Source of the DNA: Paracidovorax sp031843945
GTDB lineage: Bacteria; Pseudomonadota; Gammaproteobacteria; Burkholderiales; Burkholderiaceae_C
NCBI RefSeq assembly: GCF_031843945.1
Contig: NZ_JAVTJJ010000011.1
Span: forward strand, 1 to 64,000
Direction: 5' to 3'
Length of the DNA: 64,000 bases
Part shown: piece by piece, positions 49,413 to 58,229 of the stretch
Numbering within the stretch: the first letter of the stretch is position 1
Layout: every line of letters starts with the position of its first letter
Notes under the pieces: generated by a model
Database searches by the model: none
Seen by the model: the letters and a program-made list of their open reading frames with translations, nothing else
Told to the model about the DNA's origin: nothing
Made by a program: the position numbers and the translations under genes

Positions 49413-51479
49413 TCAACTGCCGCCGGCGTTCTGCGCCTTGCGGGCGGCAAATTCGGCGCGCAGGGCCCGCAGTTTCTCGCGCGGGTCTTCGCGGGCGGTG
49501 TTCTTGTCCAGGCCCATTTCGGCGATGAAGCGGCTGGGCTGCGCGGCCACCATCTCGCGGCCCTTCTTGCGCCGCTTGGTCCAGCTGACGGCCAGGCTGC
49601 GCTGCGCGCGGGTGATGCCCACGTACATCAGGCGGCGCTCTTCCTGCAGCCGCTGCAGCGTGTCTTCGCTGATGGCCGTGGCGCGGCCTTCGTTGTCGTC
49701 GAGCTTGAAGGGCAGCATGCCTTCGGTCACGCCCACCAGCATCACATGCGGCCATTCCAGCCCCTTCGATGCGTGCAGGGTCGACAGCGTGACCAGGTCT
49801 TCGTCCTTCTCACGTTCGCTGATGGTGGAGAGCAGCGCGATGGTCTGCGCCACTTCCAGCAGGCTCTTGGTTTCCTTGGCCTCCACGGCACCGGCCGCGT
49901 CTTCGATCTGGCCGCCCGCGCGCTGGCTCATCCAGTCACAAAATTCCAGCACGTTGGTCCAGCGTGCGGCCGCCACGTTCTCGCTGTCTTCGCTGTCGTA
50001 CAGGTGCTGCTCGTAGCCGATCTCCTTGAGCCATTCGGCCATGAAGGCGCGGGAATCTTCGGCGCCCAGGGTGCGGCGGGCGCGGTATTCCAGGTCGTTG
50101 ATGTAGCGGCCGAACTCCAGCACGCTTTCATGCGCCTTGCGCGGCAGCACAGCTTCGAGCATGTGGTTGAACAGCGCGCCGAACATGCTCGCCTTGTGCT
50201 GCGTGGCAAATTCGCCCAGCTTGGCCAGCGTGGTGTGGCCAATGCCGCGTTTGGGTGTGGTGACGGCGCGCAAAAACGCCGGGTCGTCGTCGTTGTTGAT
50301 CCACAGACGAAACCAGGCGCACAGGTCCTTGATCTCCGCGCGGTCAAAGAAGCTGGTGCCGCCCGAAACCTTGTAGGGCACGTTGGCCTTGCGCAGGGCT
50401 TTTTCAAACGGCTTGGCCTGGTGGTTGGCGCGGTACAGGATGGCAAAGCTCTTCCACGTCGGCTGCGGGTTCAGCGTGGCGCGCAAACTCTGGATGCGGG
50501 CGACGGCGCGCTCGGCCTCGTGCTCTTCGTTGTCGGCATCGACGATGCGCACCGGCTCGCCTTCGCCCAACTCGGAAAACAGCGTCTTCGGATACAGCTT
50601 GGGGTTGGGCTGGATCACGTTGTTGGCCGCGCGCAGGATGGCGCTGGTGGAGCGGTAGTTCTGCTCGAGCGTGATGACCTGCAGCTGCGGGTAGTCCACG
50701 GGCAGTTTTTTCAGGTTGTCCAGCGTGGCGCCGCGCCAGCCATAGATGGACTGGTCGTCGTCGCCCACGGCGGTGAAACGAGCGCGCTCGCCCACCAGCA
50801 GCTTGAGCAGTTCGTACTGCGTGGCGTTGGTGTCCTGGTACTCATCGACCAGCACATGGCCCAGCGCCGCCTGCCACTTGGCGCGCACTTCGGGAAAGTC
50901 GCGCAGCAGCCTCAGCGGCAGGCCGATCAGGTCGTCGAAGTCCACGCTCTGATAGGCCGTCAGCCGCTCTTCGTAGCGCTGCATCAGCACGGCGATGCTG
51001 CGCTCGTTGTCATCCTTGGCCAGCGCCAGCGCCTGGGTGCTGTCCAGCCCCGCGTTCTTCCAGGCGCTGATCGTCCACTGCCACTGGCGCGCGGTGGCCA
51101 GGTCGGTGGTGCCGCCAGCCGCCTCCTTCAAGATGCCTGTCACGTCGTCGGAATCGAGAATGCTGAACTGCGGCTTCAGGCCCAGCACGGCGCCGTCTTC
51201 GCGCACCATGCGCACGCCCAGCGCGTGAAAGGTGCACACCAGCACGTCCTTGGCGGCGCGGCCGATCAGGCCCTTGGCGCGCTCTCGCATTTCGGCCGCC
51301 GCCTTGTTGGTGAAGGTGATGGCGGCGATGCGCTTGGGCTCGAGCCCCGCCTCGATCAGCCGGCCGATCTTCATCGTGATGACCCGCGTCTTGCCCGAGC
51401 CGGCGCCAGCCAGCACCAGGCACGGCCCCTCGGTGTAATGGACGGCCCTGAGCTGGGCGAGGTTCAGGCCTGCGGACAT
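49413..51479 (-). CDS. rep: ATP-dependent DNA helicase Rep/UvrD type
   Basis: 688 residues from ATG 51479. Superfamily-1 motifs in order: Q-motif LNLAQLRAVHY, Walker A LAGAGSGKT near residue 26, Ia ITFTNKAAAEMRER, II VDEYQDTN near 215, III GDDDQSIYGWRGA near 240, IV EQNYRS, V TLHASKGLEWPHVMLVG near 555, VI RRLMYVGITRAQ near 600. Length and motif spacing favour Rep over UvrD. It is a 3'-5' helicase that clears stalled forks. The 3' end abuts repeat copy 4. Confidence 0.93.
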   Translation of the reverse strand: MSAGLNLAQLRAVHYTEGPCLVLAGAGSGKTRVITMKIGRLIEAGLEPKRIAAITFTNKAAAEMRERAKGLIGRAAKDVLVCTFHALGVRMVREDGAVLGLKPQFSILDSDDVTGILKEAAGGTTDLATARQWQWTISAWKNAGLDSTQALALAKDDNERSIAVLMQRYEERLTAYQSVDFDDLIGLPLRLLRDFPEVRAKWQAALGHVLVDEYQDTNATQYELLKLLVGERARFTAVGDDDQSIYGWRGATLDNLKKLPVDYPQLQVITLEQNYRSTSAILRAANNVIQPNPKLYPKTLFSELGEGEPVRIVDADNEEHEAERAVARIQSLRATLNPQPTWKSFAILYRANHQAKPFEKALRKANVPYKVSGGTSFFDRAEIKDLCAWFRLWINNDDDPAFLRAVTTPKRGIGHTTLAKLGEFATQHKASMFGALFNHMLEAVLPRKAHESVLEFGRYINDLEYRARRTLGAEDSRAFMAEWLKEIGYEQHLYDSEDSENVAAARWTNVLEFCDWMSQRAGGQIEDAAGAVEAKETKSLLEVAQTIALLSTISEREKDEDLVTLSTLHASKGLEWPHVMLVGVTEGMLPFKLDDNEGRATAISEDTLQRLQEERRLMYVGITRAQRSLAVSWTKRRKKGREMVAAQPSRFIAEMGLDKNTAREDPREKLRALRAEFAARKAQNAGGS

Positions 51480-51611
51480 TGGAGGGAGGGTGGAGAAGGG
51501 GAGAAAGAAAGGGAGCACGAAGGCCACGGGCGGGCCGGATGCGCCGAGCGAGCCACCCGTGGGTGCTGCCCGGCGAGCGCGAATGATACCCACCAAGCCC
51601 GGGCTGGGAGA

Positions 51612-52583
51612 ATGCCGCCCGTGCTCTCCATTCTCGCCATCACCTTTCCCTTTTTCGCGCTGGTGCTGTGCGGCTACCTGGCCGCGCGCGGTGGCGTGTT
51701 GCCGCAGGCCGCCATTCCGGGGCTGAACGCCTTCGTGCTGTTCTTCGCGCTGCCCTGCATGCTCTACCGCTTCGGCGCGCGCACGCCCATCGGCGACTTG
51801 CTGGACCCGGTCGTGGCGGGGGTGTACATCGCCTGCGCGCTGGCGATGGTGGCGGGCACGGTGGCGTTCACGCGGCGCCGCCAAGGCTGGAACGACGCGG
51901 CCTTCGGCGCGCTGGTGGCTGCCTTTCCGAACACCGGCTTCATGGGCGTGCCTCTCTTGGTGGCGCTGCTGGGCGCGGCCGCGGCGGGGCCGGCCATCTT
52001 GACCATGCTGGTGGACATGGTGCTGACCACGTCGCTGTGCATCGCCCTCTCACGGCTGGATGGCGCGGGCACGCACGGCATGGCGGTGGCGGTGCGGCGC
52101 GCGTTGCGCGGCATGCTGACCAACCCCATGCCGTGGGCGATCGCCCTGGGCGCGGTGGCGTCGGCGGCGCGCTTTCAGCTGCCCGGCCCCATCGACCGCA
52201 CGGTGGCGCTGCTGGCCGATGCGGCCTCGCCGGTGGCGCTGTTCACCATCGGCGCGGTGCTGGCGCGGTCGCGAATGCAGGCCGTCGCCAACCCGCTGGA
52301 ACGCGTGGCGCCGCGCAATTACGTGCCCATCGCGCTGGCCAAGCTGTTCGTGCACCCCTTGCTGGTGTGGGCCGCCGGCCATGCCGCCATCACCGCCGGG
52401 CTGCCGCTCACGCCCTTCGCGCACACCGCCCTGGTGCTGGCGGCGGCGTTGCCCAGCGCCAGCAACGTGTCGCTGCTGGCCGAGCGCTTCGGCGCGCACA
52501 ACGGGCGCATCGCGCGGATCATCCTGGTGTCGACCGCGCTGGCGTTCCTGAGCTTTTCAGGGGCCGTGGCGTTGCTGGTGTGA
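51612..52583 (+). CDS. AEC-family transporter (auxin efflux carrier-like)
   Basis: 323 residues with about ten membrane segments in two halves of five. Family landmarks: FALPCMLYRFGA near residue 45, AAFPNTGFMGVPLL near residue 108, and LPSASNVSLLAERFG near residue 283. Bacterial AEC proteins export or exchange malate, malonate or other anions. The start was chosen at 51612, just clear of the divergent helicase gene. The stop lies at the edge of repeat copy 5. Confidence 0.9.
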   Translation: MPPVLSILAITFPFFALVLCGYLAARGGVLPQAAIPGLNAFVLFFALPCMLYRFGARTPIGDLLDPVVAGVYIACALAMVAGTVAFTRRRQGWNDAAFGALVAAFPNTGFMGVPLLVALLGAAAAGPAILTMLVDMVLTTSLCIALSRLDGAGTHGMAVAVRRALRGMLTNPMPWAIALGAVASAARFQLPGPIDRTVALLADAASPVALFTIGAVLARSRMQAVANPLERVAPRNYVPIALAKLFVHPLLVWAAGHAAITAGLPLTPFAHTALVLAAALPSASNVSLLAERFGAHNGRIARIILVSTALAFLSFSGAVALLV

Positions 52584-52632
52584 TGCTATCTATTTAATAG
52601 CTGCTTGCGCTTATCCATCAAGCGCTAGAGGC
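52583..52632 (-). repeat. Two-hairpin intergenic repeat, copy 5
   Basis: Inverted copy: on the minus strand GGCCTCTAGCGCTTG..AAGCGCA then AGCTATTAAATAGATAGC. It lies between the convergent AEC and cupin genes. Confidence 0.88.
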
Positions 52633-52652
52633 CAAAAAGACCTCAAATCGGC

Positions 52653-52937
52653 TCAAGCCGCAGGCGCGCCGCGCCGGCCGACCAAATACACCACGCCCTG
52701 CGGGCCGTACCACTCGGCGTGCGGCTCTTCCCGCCCCAGGTGGAATACATCGCCTTCGCGGTAGGTGCGCTCGGCGCCGTCCGCCGTGCGGATGCGGATC
52801 TCGCCCGACACGATCAGCGCCTTGGCTTCGAACGGGTGGGTGTGGTCGTCCCACAGGCCGTCGGCTTCGCGCTCCACGCGCACGATGGTGTCGAAGCCCT
52901 CTTGGGCGAGCTGGCTTTGGAAGGTGGTGGCGTCCAT
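52653..52937 (-). CDS. Small cupin-domain protein
   Basis: 94 residues, single beta-barrel cupin. Motif 1 is HTHPFEAKALIVSGEIRIR (two His and a Glu as metal ligands, near residues 32-50). Motif 2 is GDVFHLGREEPHAEW near residue 62. It may be a small metal-dependent isomerase or dioxygenase, or a sensor; substrate unknown. It starts 21 bases from the MITE-like element, which may carry or interrupt its promoter. Confidence 0.85.
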   Translation of the reverse strand: MDATTFQSQLAQEGFDTIVRVEREADGLWDDHTHPFEAKALIVSGEIRIRTADGAERTYREGDVFHLGREEPHAEWYGPQGVVYLVGRRGAPAA

Positions 52938-52957
52938 GGCGGTGCGGGGTGAATAAA

Positions 52958-53222
52958 AACGTGTTCACGATCTCCCTGGGGCCGCGCAGCGGCGTTTGCG
53001 GGATGGGATGCAAGGCGCGGTGCGCTGCCAATAGCTCGGCTAATGGCGAGCGCCGCAACGCCGCAGACCGCCCGCAAACGCCACTGCCCGAAGGGTTGAA
53101 GCGAAATCGGGCGATTGAACGCCCCGGTTGCTTGCATGGGCACGAGCCCGTGCGGCGCATCCGAGGCATCCACTCATCCCGATTGCGCTTCAACGCGGCC
53201 CCTGCGAGATCGTGAACACGTT
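52958..53222. mobile_element. MITE-like element with 29-bp terminal inverted repeats
   Basis: The outer 29 bases (52958-52986 and 53194-53222) are inverted copies with two mismatches, beginning AACGTGTTCACGATCTC. A second nested inverted pair, GGCGTTTGCGGG (52991-53002) and CCCGCAAACGCC (53072-53083), lies inside. There is no credible reading frame and no target duplication. At 265 bp it fits a non-autonomous element or a large REP/BIME-type structure. Confidence 0.7.
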
Positions 53223-53396
53223 CCAAGGGCCGGCGCAGGCTACCACCGCGGCGTTTGGGACGCTGTCGCGCAGCCGCAATCACGGGCCCGGTGATGTCGC
53301 TGAACCACACCCCCCCCTCGTTTCTGCCGCTGTCACGCTGGCGCAGAGACCCAACTTTACAATCGCACACTCTTCCCTCTGCCTGGCTTTTCCTAC

Positions 53397-54935
53397 ATGC
53401 AAGCGACTGCCCCTCCGCAGCTTTCCCTACCCCTGCGCGCAGTTGCCTGGGTCGCCGTGGTCTATGTGCTCGCGTGGTCGCTGCTGCCGCCGCTGCTCAG
53501 TTCCAGCTTGCCGCTGGACGTGGTGGAAAGCCTGTCGTGGGGGCGTGAATGGCAATGGGGTTACTACAAGCATCCGCCGCTGGCGCCCTGGGTGCTGGAG
53601 CTTTCCTACCGCGCGTTCGGCCACGTCGGCCCGTTCTTGCTGAGCCAGCTGTTCATCGCGGCCACCCTCTGGCTGGTGTGGCGCACGGGCTGCCGCCTCA
53701 TGTCGCGCGATCGCGCCTTCATCGGCACGCTGCTGACCATGGGCGTCGCCTACTACACGCGCCCGGCGCTAGAGTTCAACCACAACATCGCGCAGATGCC
53801 CATCTGGGCCGCGCTGGGCTACTGCATGGCGGCGGCGCTGCAGGAAGGGCGCCTGCGCCACTGGGCTCTGCTGGGCGTGGCGGCCGGCCTGGGCCTGCTG
53901 ACCAAGTATTCGGTGGGCGCCCTGCTGGCGACGCTCGCGCTCTACCTGCTGCTGACGCCGGCGCGCAGTGTGCTGCTGCGCCCGGGGCCCTGGCTGGCGC
54001 TGGCCATCATGCTGCTGATGTTCGTGCCGCATCTGCACTGGCTGTGGCGGTCGGGCTGGCTGCCCATGGCCTATGCCAAGAGCCGTGCGGTGACTGAAAG
54101 CGGCAGTGCCCGCATGGACGCGCTGGCGTTCGTGGTGACGCAGGCTGTCAACCACTTGCCATTGGCGGTGATCGTGCTGGTCGCGCTGCTGCGCACGCGC
54201 CCGCAGCGTCGTGCCGCCCAGGCGGTGCAGGGCGATGCCGCTGGCTGGCGGCTGCACTGCCGCATGCCGGGCTACCTGCTGGCGCTGGCGCTGGGTTCCT
54301 GTCTTTTGGTTACCCTGGCGGGCTTGGGCACGGGCTTGCGGTTGCGCGACATGTGGGGCGTGCCGATGTGGGTCTTCAGCGGTCTGCTGGTCGCCGCCTG
54401 GCTGCCTCCGAGCTGGCTCGCGTCGATGCAGCCGCGGCTGCTGCGCGGGCTGGCCGTGTGGCTGGTGCTGATCTCGGTGCTGTCCGGCGCCTTCCTGGCC
54501 TACGGCGCGCAATGGCGCCATCGCCCCGCGCGGACCGACTGGCCCCAGGCCGCGCTGGCACAGCAGGTGCAGGCCACCTGGCTGGCGCAGGCGCTGCCGC
54601 AATGCGCGCTGGACTCGGTGTCGGGCGACTACTGGCTGGTGGGCACCGTGGCCGCACAGCTGCCGGCCCGGCCGTCGGTCTTCATTTCTGGCGACGAGCG
54701 CTTTTCTCCCTGGATCACGCCGCAGCGGCTGCAGTCGCGTGGCACGCTCTGGGTGGGGCTGGAGGGCGACCTTGCCCATGCGCCCCAGCCGATGCTGGAA
54801 CAACTGCAGGCCGTGCCCGGCATGCGCCTGCAGCAAGGGCAGTGGCAGATCGACTGGCCTGAGCGAAGCGCCGGCCCACCGCTGACCGTGCACTGGCGCA
54901 CCTACGTGCCGGCTGCGTGCGGCCGCTCTTCCTGA
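53397..54935 (+). CDS. ArnT-like family-39 glycosyltransferase
   Basis: 512 residues with about eleven membrane segments and a periplasmic C-terminal domain (about 380-512). The first external loop has LDVVESLSWGREWQWGYYKHPPL, with the Asp/Glu pattern of PMT/ArnT enzymes, followed by TRPALEFNHNIAQMP near residue 122. Such enzymes move a sugar from undecaprenyl phosphate to lipid A or another acceptor on the periplasmic side. It is the first gene of a four-gene operon whose other members make, flip and deacetylate the donor. Confidence 0.87.
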   Translation: MQATAPPQLSLPLRAVAWVAVVYVLAWSLLPPLLSSSLPLDVVESLSWGREWQWGYYKHPPLAPWVLELSYRAFGHVGPFLLSQLFIAATLWLVWRTGCRLMSRDRAFIGTLLTMGVAYYTRPALEFNHNIAQMPIWAALGYCMAAALQEGRLRHWALLGVAAGLGLLTKYSVGALLATLALYLLLTPARSVLLRPGPWLALAIMLLMFVPHLHWLWRSGWLPMAYAKSRAVTESGSARMDALAFVVTQAVNHLPLAVIVLVALLRTRPQRRAAQAVQGDAAGWRLHCRMPGYLLALALGSCLLVTLAGLGTGLRLRDMWGVPMWVFSGLLVAAWLPPSWLASMQPRLLRGLAVWLVLISVLSGAFLAYGAQWRHRPARTDWPQAALAQQVQATWLAQALPQCALDSVSGDYWLVGTVAAQLPARPSVFISGDERFSPWITPQRLQSRGTLWVGLEGDLAHAPQPMLEQLQAVPGMRLQQGQWQIDWPERSAGPPLTVHWRTYVPAACGRSS

Positions 54936-54951
54936 CCCTGGACCTCGCCCG

Positions 54952-55992
54952 ATGACCCTGGCTCCCCTGGCCGCCGCTGCGGCCGCGCACACCGACTTCC
55001 ACGCCGAATTCGCCCCGGCTGCGCCTGCCGGTGTGCTGCCGCGTGCGCCCCTGCGGCTGAGCTGCGTGGTGCCCGCTCATAACGAAGAGCACAACCTCGA
55101 AGGCTTCGTGCGGGCGCTGGCGCAGGCCGCGCAGCGGCTCACGCCCCACTTCGAGATCATCGTGGTCAACGACGGCAGCCGCGACCGCACGCATGACATC
55201 GCCCTGCGGCTGGCGCAGAAGCTGCCGGTGCGCTACCTCGCGCTGTCGCGCAACTTCGGCAAGGAGGCGGCGCTGTCGGCCGGCATCGACTACGCGCGCG
55301 GCAACGCCGTGCTGCTGATCGACGCGGACTTCCAGCACCCTTTGGACCTGCTGGCCCAGATGCACGCGCTGTGGCAGTCGGGCTACGACATGGTCTATGG
55401 CGTCATCGCCGACCGCTGCGCCGAGAGCGGCGCCAAGCGCCTGGGCACCCACCTGTTCTACCGGCTGATGAACGCCAGCAACAAGGTCAAGGTTCCGCCG
55501 CATGCAGGCGACTTCCGCTGGATGGACCGCAAGGTGGCCGACGCCATGAAGGCGCTGCCCGAGCGCAAGCGTTTCATGAAGGGCCTGTATGCCTGGGTGG
55601 GCTTCAAGACCGCGGCCCTGCCGTTCGTGCCGCTGGACCGCGCGGGCGGCGTGTCCAGCTTCAACCTGCGCAGCCTGGGCTCGCTGGCGCTGTCGGGCCT
55701 GACTTCCTTTTCCACGCTGCCGCTGCGCATGTGGAGCATGGTGGGCGGCATCATCTCGCTGGTCGCGCTGGCCTATGGCTTCTGGATCGCATTGTCCACG
55801 CTGGTGTTCGGCAACGAGCTGGACGGCTGGCCCACGTTGGCCGCCAGCATCATGCTGTTTTCGGGCGTGCAGCTGATGTCCATCGGCATCCTGGGCGAAT
55901 ACATCGGCCGCATCTACGACGAGGTCAAGCGCCGCCCGACCTACCTGGTGGCGCGCGACGAAGACCGCAGCCCGCTGCGCGACTCGCCATGA
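54952..55992 (+). CDS. Undecaprenyl-phosphate glycosyltransferase, ArnC/GtrB type (family 2)
   Basis: 346 residues. GT-A domain (about 35-260): LSCVVPAHNEEHNLEGFVRAL, VVNDGSRD near residue 70, and LLIDADFQHPLDLL near 122 (DAD motif). Two C-terminal membrane helices lie at about 265-285 and 295-318. It joins a sugar nucleotide to undecaprenyl phosphate on the cytosolic face. It starts 16 bases after the ArnT-like gene. Its stop overlaps the GtrA-like start (ATGA). Confidence 0.92.
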   Translation: MTLAPLAAAAAAHTDFHAEFAPAAPAGVLPRAPLRLSCVVPAHNEEHNLEGFVRALAQAAQRLTPHFEIIVVNDGSRDRTHDIALRLAQKLPVRYLALSRNFGKEAALSAGIDYARGNAVLLIDADFQHPLDLLAQMHALWQSGYDMVYGVIADRCAESGAKRLGTHLFYRLMNASNKVKVPPHAGDFRWMDRKVADAMKALPERKRFMKGLYAWVGFKTAALPFVPLDRAGGVSSFNLRSLGSLALSGLTSFSTLPLRMWSMVGGIISLVALAYGFWIALSTLVFGNELDGWPTLAASIMLFSGVQLMSIGILGEYIGRIYDEVKRRPTYLVARDEDRSPLRDSP

Positions 55993-56420
55993 GCCCTTCG
56001 CCCCAGGGCATGGCATGGCTGCGGCCCCTGCAGCGTTTGCCGCAAGGGCTGCAGTTCATTGCGGTCGGTGGCGCGGCCGCCGCCACGCACCTGGCCGTGG
56101 TGGGCTTGGCGGTGACGCTGGCCGGCGTGCCGCCGCTGGCGGCCAACGTGCTGGCGTTTCTGGTGGCCTTCGTCGTCAGCTACCAGGGCCATGCGCTGCT
56201 GACCTTCGCCAGCGCCCAGGCGCGCGGCTGGGGCGTGGTGGCCCGCTACTTCGCCGTGGCCAGCCTGTCGTTCGTGGTCAACGAGCTGCTCTATTACGTC
56301 GCCCTGCACTGGCTGCACTGGCACTACTTGTGGAGCCTGGCCGGCGTGCTGGTGCTGGTGGCGGTGGGCACCTTCTTGCTCAGCAAGTTCTGGGCGTTCA
56401 AGGCGCCTGCTGCTTCCTGA
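55989..56420 (+). CDS. GtrA-family small membrane protein (putative flippase)
   Basis: 143 residues with four membrane helices, the GtrA layout: GLQFIAVGGAAAATHLAVVGLAV, LAANVLAFLVAFVVSYQGHALLTF, a middle helix, and the C-terminal FLLSKFWAFK typical of the family. GtrA proteins are thought to flip undecaprenyl-phosphate sugars. The start overlaps the previous stop (ATGA) and the next gene begins nine bases after its stop. Confidence 0.9.
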   Translation: MSPSPQGMAWLRPLQRLPQGLQFIAVGGAAAATHLAVVGLAVTLAGVPPLAANVLAFLVAFVVSYQGHALLTFASAQARGWGVVARYFAVASLSFVVNELLYYVALHWLHWHYLWSLAGVLVLVAVGTFLLSKFWAFKAPAAS

Positions 56421-56428
56421 AAGCCTCC

Positions 56429-57268
56429 ATGCCCCTCGCTGATACCCGCGCCATCCTGCTGTGCGCAGACGACTACGCGCTGCACCCGCTGGTGGATGAA
56501 GCGGTGGAGCGGCTGACACTCGCGCAGCGCCTGTCCGCCACCAGCTGCATGACCACCTCGCCGCTGTGGCCGGCCGCCGCGCCCCGGCTGGCAGCGCTGC
56601 GCCCCCAACTGGCCGTGGGCCTGCATTTCAATCTGACCGAGGGCCACGGCGGCGCGCATGCGGCGCAGCCACTGGGCGCCGTGATCCGCCAGGCCTACGC
56701 GCGGCAGATGGCGCCAACGCAGTTGCGCACCGCCTGGCGCACGCAGCTGGACGCCTTTGAACAAGCCCTGGGCACGCCGCCCGACTTCATCGACGGCCAC
56801 CAGCACGTGCACCAACTGCCCGGCATGCGCGACGCGATGCTGGCTGAGTTGGAGGCGCGCTATGCCCCGAACGAGCGGCCCTGGGTGCGATCCACCGCGC
56901 CGGCCGGCGGCCTGTGGCGCAGCCCGAAGGCTGCCGTCATCGCACTGCTGGGCGGCTGGGCGGCCACACGCCGCTTGCGCCGCGCCGGCGTGTCTACCAA
57001 CCAGGGCTTCGGCGGGGTCTACGGCTTCGACGCGGCCGACGAGGCCAGCTATGGCGCGCAGATGGCGCAGTGGCTGCCGCACATGGCCGCCGGCGGGCTG
57101 CTGATGTGTCACCCGGCCACCGGCGTGGTGCAGGGCGACGCCATCGGCACGCAGCGGCCGGTGGAGTTCGCGTATCTGATGTCGGATCAGTTTGGCGAGC
57201 TGCTGCAGCGCCACGGCTGCCATGTGCATCAGGGGCCGGTCGCGGGGCTGTTAAGGCTGAACTCGTAG
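56429..57268 (+). CDS. YdjC/ChbG-family carbohydrate deacetylase (NaxD-like role)
   Basis: 279 residues. The metal and catalytic motifs of YdjC deacetylases are intact: CADDYALH (Asp14-Asp15), VGLHFNLTEGHGG near residue 68, and DGHQHVHQLPGMRD near residue 117. In Francisella and Bordetella, NaxD of this family removes the acetyl group from undecaprenyl-phosphate GalNAc so that an ArnT-like enzyme can add galactosamine to lipid A. The same four partners are present here, so an analogous role is likely by context. The start at 56429 gives the family N-terminus. Confidence 0.85.
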   Translation: MPLADTRAILLCADDYALHPLVDEAVERLTLAQRLSATSCMTTSPLWPAAAPRLAALRPQLAVGLHFNLTEGHGGAHAAQPLGAVIRQAYARQMAPTQLRTAWRTQLDAFEQALGTPPDFIDGHQHVHQLPGMRDAMLAELEARYAPNERPWVRSTAPAGGLWRSPKAAVIALLGGWAATRRLRRAGVSTNQGFGGVYGFDAADEASYGAQMAQWLPHMAAGGLLMCHPATGVVQGDAIGTQRPVEFAYLMSDQFGELLQRHGCHVHQGPVAGLLRLNS

Positions 57269-57455
57269 GTTGCGGGCGCTCATTGATCTTTCAAATCCGA
57301 AAAGCGCGCAGCTGGATTACACGTTTACCGACAGTCCAACGGCAGCCGATTCCATGGCTTGCAAACTTCCTATGCGGAGTAGTCACTGGTGGTTATCAGC
57401 GGCAACTTTGGGCCCTTTGCAGAAGTTCGAGACTTGCGAAAGCAGTAATTCGGCG

Positions 57456-57734
57456 TCAGCGGAAAAATTCCCTTGCTGCATCGCGTAGCGATGTGAAGTT
57501 TCGAACGGCGACCTTGGAGCCTCGCTCTTGCCAAAAGACCTGAAAACCTTCAGGCGTTTCCACCAGATAGTCCCCGTCGAAGGTTTTGGGTTCGAAGTGA
57601 TACCAATCCCCAGGTTGGCCGGCAGCTCGTAAAAGGTCGAAGACCTCTCGACTTTCAAACAGTTCGAGGAGGCGAGACTTGTCACCTCCCAATCGCTCGT
57701 CGACAAGCGCGTCAAGCCGTGCCAAGGCATACAT
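57456..57734 (-). CDS. Small acidic hypothetical protein (possible orphan immunity protein)
   Basis: 92 residues, no signal peptide, net acidic, with a compact alpha/beta pattern (LARLDALVDERL..ELFESREVFDLLRAAG, then YLVETPEGFQVFWQERGSKVAVRNFTSLRDAAREFFR). Such small proteins are often immunity partners of polymorphic toxins, but no toxin gene is near. The region is lower in GC than its surroundings. I do not recognise a named family. Confidence 0.6.
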   Translation of the reverse strand: MYALARLDALVDERLGGDKSRLLELFESREVFDLLRAAGQPGDWYHFEPKTFDGDYLVETPEGFQVFWQERGSKVAVRNFTSLRDAAREFFR

Positions 57735-57776
57735 AAGTCATATCTCAAATGTCTTCTTCTTGCCGCCTGCAGGCGG

Positions 57777-58229
57777 TCAAGGTGTCTTGGGCAAATATCC
57801 CTGCATTGCTGCGTTGAAGACAGCGCTTGCTGCTTGTCGGTCGGGCTTGGTCACCAACAATGCGCTCTGAATCTTTCGTGGCGTGACGTGGCCGACGTAC
57901 AGTAACATCGCTTCACCCGAGACCTCGGCGACGTAGGAGGTCTCCAGTGAGTTGCCTGCCGAGTGCAGTTGGACGGACCGACGCAGTGTCTCAACCCGCC
58001 CGGGGTACTGCTGTTCATGAGCGGCAATTCGAGCATCCAAGTTGTTCGCCGCTACAGCCTCGGCCTTGTCATGGGCAATCACAAAAAACTGCACGCTGAC
58101 GATGAGCGATGCGCCCAGTTCCTCGGAGTGAAAGGCGACTGCAGCAGGGTCAGGGTTCGCATACTGCCTCCAATGGTCCGGCAGTTCGAGCATGAACTCG
58201 TTGTACGGATAGCGGTGCATCTGGCTCAT
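57777..58229 (-). CDS. DcrB/DUF1795-like hypothetical protein
   Basis: 150 residues from ATG 58229 (Met at 58220 also possible). The pattern YNEFMLELPDHWRQY, then LGASLIVSVQFF and VQLHSAGNSLETSYVAEVSGEAMLLYVGHV resembles the DcrB/PsbP-like fold. Some DcrB-type proteins act as chaperones or immunity-linked factors in secretion systems; none is in the window. No leader is visible with this start. The frame is open further upstream to 58409, but without protein-like character. It lies 42 bases upstream of the small acidic gene on the same strand. Confidence 0.6.
   Translation of the reverse strand: MSQMHRYPYNEFMLELPDHWRQYANPDPAAVAFHSEELGASLIVSVQFFVIAHDKAEAVAANNLDARIAAHEQQYPGRVETLRRSVQLHSAGNSLETSYVAEVSGEAMLLYVGHVTPRKIQSALLVTKPDRQAASAVFNAAMQGYLPKTP

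Noticed and set aside
49746..52583. A 945-codon open frame on the plus strand running antisense to the Rep helicase gene
   Set aside because: Its first two thirds mirror the helicase gene and have no protein character. Only the part from 51612 (AEC transporter) is real. Long antisense frames are normal at this GC content.
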